A stretch of DNA of 41,067 nt from Oscillospiraceae bacterium (GTDB lineage Bacteria > Bacillota > Clostridia > Oscillospirales > Oscillospiraceae), in the NCBI GenBank assembly GCA_020025275.1, contig JAHHSI010000018.1:1-41067 (forward strand), in the 5' to 3' direction. Both the position numbers and the translations under genes were made by a program. This document shows, piece by piece, positions 34,801 through 41,067 of this stretch. Positions within the stretch are counted from its first letter, which is position 1; the number at the start of each line of letters is the position of its first letter. A model generated the notes under the pieces. That model was not told the origin of the DNA, ran no database searches, and saw only the letters and a program-made list of their open reading frames with translations.

Positions 34801-35217
34801 GAGCGCCACGGCAAATTCCTTGCCCGACATATTGACATTGCCCAGAAGGTCCGGCGTAGGAAGGTCCTCCGTCCCACCGGCACCGGCCCCCATTTGGATC
34901 AGGTAATACCCCTTGGCCCGGATCGTCCCCTGCAGTGGGGTCTCCTGATTCAAATCCGCCATGCTGCCGGCTTTCTTGGAGCCGTATTTTACCACCCAGC
35001 CGTCCAGAGCGACGTCTGTGTCCGTGGGATTGTAGAGCTCCACAAAGTCATTTTTGTATGTGGCACCGCTGTTTCCGCCGCCGCCATACGCCTGACTGAT
35101 CACCAGATGATCGGCAGGCGCACCGGCCGCTGCCGCCAGAGCATGCATCGGCAGCAGCGACAACGTCATGACGACGGCTAACAAAAATGACAGCCGTGCC
35201 TTTCCTCGTTTTTTCAT
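28882..35217 (-). CDS. Giant secreted protein: lamin-tail, OB-fold-like repeats, PHP metallophosphoesterase (CehA/McbA-like)
   Basis: A 2111-aa protein with a signal peptide (LSFLLAVVMTLSLLPMHALA). In order I see a lamin-tail domain (about 33-200: LVISQAYGGGGNSG, DFVELYNPTD); two OB-fold-like modules of the nuclease-associated type (220-430 and 435-630: FAVKGVVTF...IYLQDGTGAIGL and FTVKGVVTM...VYLQDESGAIAL); a region with YNPAVRKA and YNLRAKGVL repeats (640-960); Ig-like segments; and a PHP domain (about 1115-1470) with HAHTQYSDG, FTDHSN, FNHPGK and NNQDNHKG as metal-site motifs. Later come a flavodoxin/amidotransferase-like part (about 1590-1850, IVMAGWSDHYES) and two final OB-like modules. 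No C-terminal anchor is seen. It likely hydrolyses extracellular phosphoesters such as nucleic acid (inference). Start has AAGGAGG upstream. Confidence 0.88.
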   Translation of the reverse strand: MKKRGKARLSFLLAVVMTLSLLPMHALAAAAGAPADHLVISQAYGGGGNSGATYKNDFVELYNPTDTDVALDGWVVKYGSKKAGSMADLNQETPLQGTIRAKGYYLIQMGAGAGGTEDLPTPDLLGNVNMSGKEFAVALFHGEECVDLLGVGSAKVFETKAAEMLSNTTAAMRKESGVDTDDNSADFAAVAPKPRNSADQGGEPTPPEGPAIDPAKVVSIQEALTGEKGGEFAVKGVVTFVESFSTKNGERSNIYLQDGTGAIGLTMTEKVTGVHVGDTYLGQGRRADFYALPQLSEAKLAKAAQQDMTLEAKETTISEILAGKVPLCGYVKLTGVDITEIYDNNGQWAAPNITVKQGEETIQLVKAVVNKGELAAGDTVDLTAAVSSYTKTQKNPETGKTEIVSTTTQLRNTKAEEIVKAADPDAPVTVAIREALAGAADASFTVKGVVTMSDGWNVYLQDESGAIALNLAQKDTTLRPGDTLIATGVRKENNGVPYLGDRSSGAVIEKSSGMSLTAKNTTIDALTEADLCTYVHLSGLEVLEVDDHAGQWRNPSIKVQDANGHALQIYKAVIDKNADGTWAVKKGDKINVSAAVGRFQEQYQLRNTLPEEITVAMDPADPMGILGKQVVIYNPAVRKAISKTADGFNRAGVDVTVKGDEVTGYTRDEIWTVGSDGQGHFLFTALDGGQRLAMDGSHMSLGLDQENAAWMVSEGTSGCAVITNVQRKGCTMQWNTFNGAANFSAFNHAKDPDKNLKFYVVTELPRPDVTPGAPEEGAEVFIYNLRAKGVLAGQFGTDSPSIKGTEAAMAEGKATAGNGGRLFTVERNGEYYRFKNEHDGYLCSNGTGNNAFYQETADESADWKVTEFNKGFKMESRVAKFNGQHAQFLEYYGDSYKTYSFYKVDPKDYDIFTFQFLPCANEAADLMQGIVNRPAVVLGELGSAYVSKDYTLAFTVDAPFGYQSGEVTLNGKKYSPALVEGQYVVTVPAAEVTGDTLHFTIDCVDGKDVAFTAQAEVPVVDVPLISDPTPQPNSAVMDSRRPEISVMVQNGGEAFRAEMAVNNHKVTPVIEGTKVSYVPEKDLADGPVTVGVKIIRADKAENTYTWKFSIGQPMEQLYFGQLHAHTQYSDGAGSLASALDYIGKIPERDNVDFVAFTDHSNYFDGAKMGGSVLKEQALYNMSSDNGATEQILKNWNTYKGSIADFNAGQSDVIALGGFEMTWSGGPGHINTFNTPGIVSRNNKTLNDKTMDAGMKAYYALLKGDTEAAQNGAKNWDGSAYDGKSLSQFNHPGKTFGTFKDFAYWDPAIDERMVTVEVGNGEGKIHQGGYYPSYEEYTKALDKGWHLAPTNNQDNHKGRWGNANDARDVILTDNFSEEGIYQAMRDRRMYATEDKNLQMTYQVNGQPMGSLLPADTAELNVQVDVHDPDPSDAIAKVELIVNSGRVAYTWDKAEAAAGSLTCTLPAEYSYYYVRVTEADGDLAVTAPVWVGEVLKLGIASVECDTPMPVTGEELNVVTTLFNSENAPATVRKITYTNSSTGQVLAEDTEEKTVAPSGNLVVKQPFTFEDARLYTVKVTVSLAQGDKNYTYSMDLEMDVEDAGQLVYIGFDAAHYNEYVSGNYKDSMGNFANLASRYAVRTVYLETSEDLISACGNAKYKMLILTAPSRRLPEAQADPRFYSPEEIAALKAFHEAGGIIVMAGWSDHYESADKTGWNPKPGDLHMSEAQNAVLEALGSSLRINDDATYDDTYSKIDGCDPWRLYFNTYNQENPLNEGVIYDADHPYDDLYTERFSHYGGASVYAVGDQLPDTVSPVVFGHESTYSVDSDQDGKGVVGGKKYASPKNDERLLIMATEQLPGKGLIIVSGAAFMSNFEVQMGDVDNNAQKNYSNYRICENLLKGLNEKKITPIAEVQAEEQEGVKFTIEGVVTSNASGFDANTAFFDCIYVQDDTAGINAFPVAGNYQVGDKVRISGHTSSYNGERQIAVKQVEKIGSGEAPAPKSVTAAQVNDGSVLGSLITLQGTVTSFTKDTGMIQTVTIRDEAGEETRVFIDGYITKSTEVQDLAVGCTITVTGLASYDNSFAGPAPRIRIRDRADLVCTAGATPGYFVVQ

Positions 35218-35329
35218 TCAATCTCCTCCTTAAAACTTTTCCGTTCTTTTCCTCCCGCCGAACCGCTTTCCGCACGTCCGGCAGGAGCTGTTGGGAATCT
35301 GAATAGGTGTGCAGAGATCCTTGCCTACC

Positions 35330-35357
35330 ATTATATAGAAATTGCAAGAAAAGACAA
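35330..35357 (-). promoter_or_regulatory. Promoter of the 2111-aa gene
   Basis: On the minus strand TTGTCT is followed after 16 bp by a perfect TATAAT (35335-35330), about 110 bases before the start codon. The rest of the 371-base gap (35218-35588) holds the upstream gene's terminator and no other gene. Confidence 0.6.
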
Positions 35358-35523
35358 GCACTTTCCTCATTTATTTTCGTTGTTTTTACCAATTCATTGT
35401 TCTGATTTTACCGTTCATTTGCAAATTCCTTCCTGCTCTGCGTAAAAGAAACGGCCCCTCGCCAGTCAGAAAGCAGGAGATGTCCACCGACAACCCATAT
35501 TCCGCTCTTTGCCGGCCGCAAAA

Positions 35524-35556
35524 AAAGCTGTGCAGCCATAGAGACTGCACAGCTTT
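35524..35556 (-). terminator. Terminator of the 1339-aa surface protein gene
   Basis: On the minus strand AAAGCTGTGCAG pairs perfectly with CTGCACAGCTTT and is followed by a long T-run (TTTTTTT in total). It lies about 35 bases past the stop codon. Confidence 0.92.
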
Positions 35557-35588
35557 GGAAGGCTGCTGTTTCAGCGGAAATCAACCGC

Positions 35589-38500
35589 TCAGGCCCCCTT
35601 CATCCGCCGTTTTCTCCGGCAAACCAGTGCCATCACCCCCGCAGCGGAGACCATCATTCCCATCAACCAGCGGGACATTCCTCTCTCGTCGCCGGTATCC
35701 GGTGACTTCGGCTGTACGTCGGTGGCTTCACTGTCCGTCTCCTCCCGGACACCGCCTTCGGCCGTCACCACCACGGTATTGATGAGCCGCTTGCCTGCAT
35801 CGCCGCCCACCGCACTATAGGTGTAGGTGCGTGTGACGCAGTCCCCGCAGGCCAGACGTCCCAGTTCCTCCTGCACGCCCAGCATCTCATCCTGCAGCAC
35901 CACCTTCTCCAGATCCACATCGCCGGTGTTAGTCACCGTAATGGTGTAGGTCACTTCGTCCCCTGTCTGGATCTTCGTCCGATCCACCGTCTTGGTGACC
36001 GCCAGGGCACGCTGCAAGATCGTCAGCTCTCCCGGCACATAGTGCAGTGTATAGTTGGCAGCCCGGAAGCCGTCACCGTCCCTCAGCCGCAGCGACCCCT
36101 GCGCAATGGGATATGTGCCCCTGCTCTCCCCGGGTTCCCGAACCAGCGCACCGTCAAAGACCGGCATCTCGTCCGCCACCGGTGTCTGGACCTGATAGGT
36201 CAGTGCCGGATCCGTCTCGCCGGTACCCCTTGTCTGGTTGTCAGCGGTGAGCGTGATCTGTGCAGGCGTGATCTCTACCGTCACCGCAGTGACCAGCGCA
36301 TCGCCTCCGTAGTTGTCGTTGAAGGCCTTCACATAGACCGTGTACACCCCCACATCCCGGAACTGCGGCATCATCTCGACGAACGTCTGGCTATCCAGAC
36401 TGTAGATATACTTCCACGAATCGGTGTCGACACCGCCCGTCACCTGACAGCTGATGACGCCATCGTGGGCAGCGCCGTCATAGATCCCCGTATACCCCTC
36501 CGCCGTCAGCTTGGCCTGCGTATGCCGGGTGACCGACAACCACCCATTCACCACCGTGATGTGGTAATTTTCCGCCAAGGTGTTTTCCGCCAGTGTGTAT
36601 TCAAAGGTGTTTTCCTGCCGTCCCACCTTGGTCCGGGAAGCAAAGTGGCTGTACCGGGCGCCCTCTCCTTCGGCAAATCCGCTGCCGGAAACCGTCACAG
36701 CCTCCGCCGTCAGCGGCGTACCGTCGTATGGCTTGCTGTCCGAGGCAGAGGTCAGGAGCACATCACGCTTGGTGATCTCCAGTTTGCCGTCCACGGTGGT
36801 GACGCCGGCATAGTTGGCCGTCACATCCACGTCACCCCGCAGGATCCGGTAGGATACCACTTGATTAACGCCCTTGTCTGCCACGTTGGTGGCGTGTCCT
36901 TTGACCACGGCCGTCAGCTCATCTCCGTCCATCAGTGCCCCGTCCACGGTATAGCCATCATCTGTCAGGGCCGTACCGTCATAGACCTTGGTGCCGCTGT
37001 TGGCCGTGATAATGATGGTGGCTTCATGGGGGGTGATCTCCAGCGTGCCAGGTACCACGGAAATGGCATAGTTGGCCGCCTTGGTATTCTCCCGGAGCGT
37101 GTATTGGAAGTCGTTCTGCACCTTTCCTACGACGGTGAGGGCGGCAAAATCGTGATAGTCCGCCCCCTCTCCGCGAACAAATCCGTCACCGCGGACGGTG
37201 ACCTGCTCCTTGACCAGCGGCGTACCGTCATACGCCTTTCGGCCGGACGCAGAAACCAGTTCTGCCTTGCGCGGTGTGATCTCCAATGCACCGTCGCTGA
37301 CCTGAAATACTACGTTTTCGAAGTTGGGGTTCGTATTTTTGAAATCCTCCGCCCTGAGCCCCATGGGGTAGGTGCCTGCATCGGTCCCCTCGCTGCGTGC
37401 CGTGCCGGCGAACGCAAAATCCTTCTCCGTATACAGCTTGTGGCTGGTGGACACATCGTAGCCTGTCACCGCCTTGGGCGCACCGTCATACAACCGGGTG
37501 TCCTTGTGCCCGGTAATGGTGACGACCACCGCATCCACGGGCGTAATTTGCAGCGACCCGTCGTTGACAAGAAATGTCACGGCGAAGTTATCGTCGGTGT
37601 TCCGGAACTGCTCTTGCCGCAGACCCATGGCATAGGTGCCGACCTCGGTTCCCCGGGCCGCCGCCGCGCCGTCAAAGCGGATGTTCTTCTCGGCATACAG
37701 CGGGTTCTCCACCGCCACCGTATAGCCCTTCACCGTCTGGGCTTTTCCGGTAAATTCCCGAACGTCCGTGTTGCCGTGAATGGTCACGGTCACAGGGAGC
37801 TTCTGAATGGCCAGCGTTCCGTCCTCAGTCTCCACGCGGAATTGGTGGGTGACATCTCTGCCGTCACACATGACCACCGGTGTTCCGGTGATGGACACGG
37901 GATAGAGCCCCACCGTCGTTCCCGCAGCGGCGGCCGACAGCCCCTCCACCGTATACGTCTTTCCGTCGATGCTGAACTCGGTCTTCTCAAGACCGCTGAC
38001 CGACTGCTCTTCTCCATTATAGAGAAGCGAAGCGCTGTTGGCTCGGACCACAATCTCCTTTTGCGGGGCATACTGCGCCACATAGGTGACATTGTCCTGT
38101 ACCGTCGGGGATACTTCCGGCTGCCAGCCGGTGAAATAGTACCCCTCCTCCGCCGTCACATTAGGAGCCTCCGGCGTGGGCGCCCCTTTCTTCACCGGCG
38201 CATGGACCACCTGCCCCTGGGCATCCTGCCCCTGCAGGCTGCCATGCTCGCCCTGTTGGTAAGTCACGGTAAAATACGGCAGCGCACACTTCACACCGGG
38301 CACCGGGAACGCCACCCGGTTTTCCGTGGGGCCTCGCAGGTACGTCCGTCCGTTAGCGGGGTGGAACTTCGTCTCATCAAAGCCCTCTGCATTGCTGTCC
38401 ACCCGGATCCGATAGGTGAGCTCGTAGACATAGACTGTTTTTCCGCCCTCCGTTGTCACCGTCGGATCCGACAAATGCCACGTCAGTTCCTTACGATCCT

Positions 38501-39608
38501 CCGATACCGATCCATTGTCCGGTGCACGCTCCACCGTCACATAGTCGCCCATGGGGTCATCCACTACCCACGCTGCACCGTTGGCGCCGCTGACCACACA
38601 CTGCGTGATCTCGGCAAACGCCTGCTGCAGCTCCGCCGTGTCCTTGGCACTGTAAGCGTATTGCTTCTCACCGCCGGACGGCGTAGCGATCTCCTGCTCC
38701 AGAAAATCGCCCACCGCAGGCCCGTTGGAATAGCAGCGTTCATCTGATGCACCAAAACAGATGGTGTACACCGTGGCATCCTCCCGCAGCCCCTTCGCCG
38801 TGGCTGCCGTGGCACGGTTGGTCGAGCGGCTGCCCTTGCTGCCCTCGCCGCCGTGGCGATGATAGGTCGGAACGCCGTCCGTCAGCGCAATGACGTTTTT
38901 CTGTTCCCGCTCCACCGAGGCCACCGCGGCATCTTGCAGCAGCTCATCAGCCTGATACAGTCCGTCATCAAGGTTGGTCCCACCGCCGGCAGACAGTTCA
39001 TTTACGGCCGCCACAGCTTGTGCATATCCCTCCGGGGAAGACACATCCACCCACGAACGCATAACGTGGCCCTTCGTTGCAAAAGCGACGACCGCCACAT
39101 AGCGGCCCATAGTTTCCCGATCGCCTTTGTAGCGTTCCAGAAAACGGATGGCCGCCGTTCTGGCCGCAGCCATCCGGGTCTGACTGTCCTGCACACGGTC
39201 CGGGAAAAAACCGCTGCCGCTATGCTCACAGCCGGGGGAATGGTAATCTCCCAGATCCACGCCGCACTCAGCGCAGCGGTTCATCGATCCGGAAACGTCG
39301 ATCACAAGCACAGTGGCGGCCGCCTTGGTCGTCACCGTGGTCTCCACCTGCAAGGTGACGTCAAAGGCATTCCCGTCCTCTGCCACCGGTGCGGCCGTCT
39401 TCTTCAGGCGCACCTCCAGTCCTCGATCATCGGTCACGGTCATGGTGCCGTCGCCGTCCACCGGCGTCCACGTACCATCCTCGTCATATGTTCCGTTGGT
39501 CGTCGATGCCGACGACTCCGCCACTGTTGTCTCCGTTGCCCAGACGCTGGGAATTGTCAAAACGAACACCATGACAAAAACCAGCACCAGTGATACAAAT
39601 CGTTTCAT
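35589..39608 (-). CDS. Giant cell-wall-anchored protein: vWA, InlB-like, MBG repeats, DUF11, SPDTG sorting signal
   Basis: A 1339-aa surface protein. After a signal peptide (FVSLVLVFVMVFVLTIPSVWA) comes a von Willebrand A domain (about 95-340) with the metal site DVSGS (104-108), directly followed by a Cys/His insert (C112, C115, C127, H129). A pilin-like segment, an InlB-type repeat (YFTVTYQQGEHGSLQGQ), and about seven MBG-like repeats with VYDGT or PYDGTPLT motifs follow. A DUF11 repeat (TGDEVTYTITVTNTGDVDL) precedes SPDTGDE, a membrane segment and RRKRRMKGA, a sortase-type signal. It resembles adhesin or pilus-tip proteins. Start 39608 has AGGAG 8 bases upstream; the frame runs to 39644 without a site. 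No sortase gene is in the window. Confidence 0.9.
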   Translation of the reverse strand: MKRFVSLVLVFVMVFVLTIPSVWATETTVAESSASTTNGTYDEDGTWTPVDGDGTMTVTDDRGLEVRLKKTAAPVAEDGNAFDVTLQVETTVTTKAAATVLVIDVSGSMNRCAECGVDLGDYHSPGCEHSGSGFFPDRVQDSQTRMAAARTAAIRFLERYKGDRETMGRYVAVVAFATKGHVMRSWVDVSSPEGYAQAVAAVNELSAGGGTNLDDGLYQADELLQDAAVASVEREQKNVIALTDGVPTYHRHGGEGSKGSRSTNRATAATAKGLREDATVYTICFGASDERCYSNGPAVGDFLEQEIATPSGGEKQYAYSAKDTAELQQAFAEITQCVVSGANGAAWVVDDPMGDYVTVERAPDNGSVSEDRKELTWHLSDPTVTTEGGKTVYVYELTYRIRVDSNAEGFDETKFHPANGRTYLRGPTENRVAFPVPGVKCALPYFTVTYQQGEHGSLQGQDAQGQVVHAPVKKGAPTPEAPNVTAEEGYYFTGWQPEVSPTVQDNVTYVAQYAPQKEIVVRANSASLLYNGEEQSVSGLEKTEFSIDGKTYTVEGLSAAAAGTTVGLYPVSITGTPVVMCDGRDVTHQFRVETEDGTLAIQKLPVTVTIHGNTDVREFTGKAQTVKGYTVAVENPLYAEKNIRFDGAAAARGTEVGTYAMGLRQEQFRNTDDNFAVTFLVNDGSLQITPVDAVVVTITGHKDTRLYDGAPKAVTGYDVSTSHKLYTEKDFAFAGTARSEGTDAGTYPMGLRAEDFKNTNPNFENVVFQVSDGALEITPRKAELVSASGRKAYDGTPLVKEQVTVRGDGFVRGEGADYHDFAALTVVGKVQNDFQYTLRENTKAANYAISVVPGTLEITPHEATIIITANSGTKVYDGTALTDDGYTVDGALMDGDELTAVVKGHATNVADKGVNQVVSYRILRGDVDVTANYAGVTTVDGKLEITKRDVLLTSASDSKPYDGTPLTAEAVTVSGSGFAEGEGARYSHFASRTKVGRQENTFEYTLAENTLAENYHITVVNGWLSVTRHTQAKLTAEGYTGIYDGAAHDGVISCQVTGGVDTDSWKYIYSLDSQTFVEMMPQFRDVGVYTVYVKAFNDNYGGDALVTAVTVEITPAQITLTADNQTRGTGETDPALTYQVQTPVADEMPVFDGALVREPGESRGTYPIAQGSLRLRDGDGFRAANYTLHYVPGELTILQRALAVTKTVDRTKIQTGDEVTYTITVTNTGDVDLEKVVLQDEMLGVQEELGRLACGDCVTRTYTYSAVGGDAGKRLINTVVVTAEGGVREETDSEATDVQPKSPDTGDERGMSRWLMGMMVSAAGVMALVCRRKRRMKGA

Positions 39609-39899
39609 CCGAAAATCTCCTTCTCCACTCTGCTTCCTCCTCATCGCTTTGTGCTCCTCTCCGGCAGATCACCGGCCCAACGATCCTCCATGGCTGCTCT
39701 GCAGCGGAGTCACATCCACCTGCTGCTCCTGCTGCAAGCCGGAATCGGCGGTAACATACGCCCCGTCCCTGCCATACACTCATACCTCCGCTTCCTCGAC
39801 TCCTCTCAATCACAATCTTGGCTCACATCTATGTTTTTCTCTATATAGCGCTCATCTGACAGCCATATATTCCATAAATATCCGTTCACCATCTTTCTC

Positions 39900-39927
39900 A
39901 TCATACACGTTGTGCTCTTGTTTGTAA
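39900..39927 (-). promoter_or_regulatory. Possible promoter of the 1339-aa surface protein gene
   Basis: On the minus strand TTACAA (39927-39922) and TATGAT (39905-39900) are 16 bp apart. It would give a leader of about 290 bases. Other AT-rich combinations exist nearby, so this is tentative. Confidence 0.3.
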
Positions 39928-40163
39928 GGGGAAATGTGTCTATTGACGTAATTTTTATCGCAATGTACCTGCGCTATTTATCCATCTCAAATAAACCCGA
40001 CCGAATCATCTTCCATCTCTTTCCATATTTTAAACATTTTCTTTTCCACTTCTTTCCAGCCCATTGACTCCTGCGTTTGCCCGATCGCCTCCCTTCTGCC
40101 GGAGATCCGACCGCAGCAGCGGCCCTTCCGGAGTGCCAAAAGGAAACTTTACAAAATTGGGGA

Positions 40164-40192
40164 TTGCGCTTTTTCTGTCTATCGGTTATCAT
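40164..40192 (+). promoter_or_regulatory. Possible promoter of the TetR gene
   Basis: TTGCGC (40164-40169) and TATCAT (40187-40192) are 17 bp apart, about 50 bases before the start codon. The overlapping CATAAT at 40190-40195 is an alternative -10 box. Confidence 0.35.
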
Positions 40193-40200
40193 AATAAAAA

Positions 40201-40228
40201 CCAGATTTTAATTTTAGACTTTATCTGG
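40201..40228 (+). promoter_or_regulatory. Inverted repeat between the TetR promoter and start codon
   Basis: CCAGAT (40201-40206) and ATCTGG (40223-40228) form an inverted repeat whose right arm runs into the ribosome binding site GGAGG (40227-40231). It may be a TetR self-operator or an RNA hairpin that masks the ribosome site. Confidence 0.4.
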
Positions 40229-40243
40229 AGGTTGACGGAAACA

Positions 40244-40879
40244 ATGGCACGGAAATCCTATTCCGCTCAGGAACGCGAGCAAGTGAAAGAGGCACTGCTG
40301 CGCACGGCACTTCAGTGCATCGCTGAGCAGGGACTGACCCACAGCAGCATCGATGTTCTTTGTAAGAAGGTCGGTATTTCCAAAACGTTCTTTTATAACT
40401 TCTTTTCCTCCAAGGAAGAACTGGTGCTGCATGCCCTCCGGTATCAGCAGCCAAAGCTTTTGGGCTATGCACAGCAGCTGATGGATGACCCCCAGCTCAG
40501 TTGGCGGGAAGGCGTCAAAACGTTTCTGAAAAGCTGCTGCTATGGAAACAAAAACGGAATTGCGGTTTTATCCATCGAAGAAGAACAGGACGTGTATCGC
40601 TGCCTTTCCGAAGAAAATTTTCGGGCATTTCAGCAAGATCAGATCAAATTATATCGCAATTTACTTGCGATTTTTGGACTTCCGGTGGATGGTATGGACC
40701 CACGCCTGTTTGGAAACCTGACTTTGGCTGCTATTATGATTTATAAAGCGATCCCGGATACGATGCCGTTCCTGTTCCCAGAACTTGCGGATGATATGGT
40801 GGAATTTCAAATCAACGCGCTATTGGATGAAATGGAGCGAGTAAAAGAAGAAACAAAAAAGGTGGAAAAGAATGTATAG
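40244..40879 (+). CDS. TetR/AcrR family transcriptional regulator
   Basis: A 211-aa regulator. The N-terminal helix-turn-helix is clear at about residues 12-55: ALLRTALQCIAEQGL, then SIDVLCKKVGISKTFFYNFF and SSKEELVLHAL. The C-terminal ligand and dimer domain (60-205) is helical with a short Cys pair (SCC) near residue 105. ATG 40244 has CTGGAGG 12 bases upstream; frames extending back to 40064 lack coding character. It is followed by its own terminator. Its target may be itself or the divergent surface protein gene; no efflux gene lies next to it inside the window. Confidence 0.92.
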   Translation: MARKSYSAQEREQVKEALLRTALQCIAEQGLTHSSIDVLCKKVGISKTFFYNFFSSKEELVLHALRYQQPKLLGYAQQLMDDPQLSWREGVKTFLKSCCYGNKNGIAVLSIEEEQDVYRCLSEENFRAFQQDQIKLYRNLLAIFGLPVDGMDPRLFGNLTLAAIMIYKAIPDTMPFLFPELADDMVEFQINALLDEMERVKEETKKVEKNV

Positions 40880-40985
40880 AAAAAAGCTTCAGTATTCTAT
40901 GAGCATACAAGATAATAGGATGCGTTCAAGCACTAGACAAGGTCGGCCTGCGATCACCGGCCTCGGATTTTGTGCGGCCTTTTCA

Positions 40986-41030
40986 TGCCCTGCGTCAGTC
41001 TGTCCTTATGACAGTGCGGCGCAGGGCATT
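40986..41030 (+). terminator. Terminator of the TetR gene
   Basis: ATGCCCTGCG (40986-40995) pairs with CGCAGGGCAT (41021-41030), followed by TTTTTTATTG. The inner loop can pair further (CTGTC/GACAG). Confidence 0.85.
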
Positions 41031-41059
41031 TTTTATTGTTCGGAAAGAGGTGGCCTGCT

Positions 41060-41067
41060 ATGAGTTT
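41060..41067 (+). CDS. Possible start of a further gene, cut by the window end
   Basis: ATGAGTTT at the last bases is preceded by AAAGAGGTGG at a suitable distance. It comes right after the TetR terminator, so a new gene may begin here. Only two codons and two bases of the next are visible. Confidence 0.3.

Larger units (their letters stand above)
39609..40243. other. Intergenic region between divergent surface-protein and TetR genes
   Basis: About 635 bases without a supportable gene. Short open frames on both strands lack ribosome binding sites and recognisable content. It holds possible promoters for both divergent genes, described separately. Confidence 0.5.

Noticed and set aside
30943..35181. 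Very long open frame (about 1400 codons) on the plus strand, antisense to the 2111-aa gene
   Set aside because: Its product is rich in His, Ile, Leu and Arg with no recognisable domain or ribosome site. It is a by-product of codon bias in the real minus-strand gene, which has a signal peptide and clear domains.
36042..38747. Plus-strand open frame of about 900 codons antisense to the vWA/MBG protein
   Set aside because: No domain, no ribosome binding site, and the opposite strand shows signal peptide, MIDAS motif, repeats and sorting signal.
1..41067. Mobile elements, CRISPR arrays, tRNA or rRNA genes
   Set aside because: No transposase, integrase, regularly spaced repeats, cloverleaf-like tRNA or rRNA-like sequence was seen on either strand. 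A tRNA could be missed by eye but none was recognised in the gaps.

Overview
The window looks like a chromosome segment of an anaerobic gut Firmicute, most likely class Clostridia and probably an Oscillospiraceae/Flavonifractor-like lineage. This is inferred from consistent AGGAG ribosome binding sites, teichoic-acid-type export genes, tandem M20 amidohydrolases with a GltS-like carrier, an NSS amino-acid transporter, and large MBG/vWA surface proteins. I see no rRNA, tRNA, CRISPR array, transposase or phage gene.

Region A (1-16600) is a cell-surface polymer locus. A small phosphoglycosyl transferase (414-1091, +) converges on a long minus-strand gene set. In transcription order from a near-consensus promoter at 16564-16592 these are: a CDP-glycerol glycerophosphotransferase-like polymerase; a nucleotidyltransferase-like protein; a single-domain ATP-grasp ligase; a double ATP-grasp ligase; a membrane-anchored Pro-rich/cadherin-like protein; an unrecognised 284-aa protein; a TagG-type permease; a TagH-type ATPase; a second double ATP-grasp ligase; an alanine dehydrogenase-like enzyme; and, from its own promoter, a MurF-like ligase fused to BspA-type leucine-rich repeats. 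Several genes overlap by ATGA junctions. My reading is a pathway that builds a teichoic-acid-like polymer, decorates it with amino acids or short peptides inside the cell (three ATP-grasp ligases plus a Mur-type ligase, with an AlaDH relative possibly adjusting the amino-acid pool), and exports it by TagGH. This is the most interesting system in the window. Two or three of its transcripts appear to start with long, gene-free, hairpin-rich leaders of about 350-570 nt.

Region B (16887-26300) is mostly metabolism and transport: a MATE exporter (+), a VOC-family protein (-), a GltS-like carrier with two tandem M20 amidohydrolases (- operon), a MarR regulator coupled to DegV (+), and an NSS sodium symporter (-). 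Promoters, operator-like palindromes and strong terminators are unusually easy to read here.

Region C (26341-39927, -) encodes surface and secreted proteins: a 1339-aa vWA/MBG/DUF11 protein with an SPDTG sorting signal; a 2111-aa secreted protein with lamin-tail, OB-fold-like and PHP-phosphoesterase parts; a YibE/F-type membrane protein; and a 368-aa anchored surface protein. Region D (40164-41067, +) holds a TetR regulator, its terminator and possibly the first codons of another gene.

All positions and motifs were read by eye. Domain names rest on recognising motifs, not on database searches.
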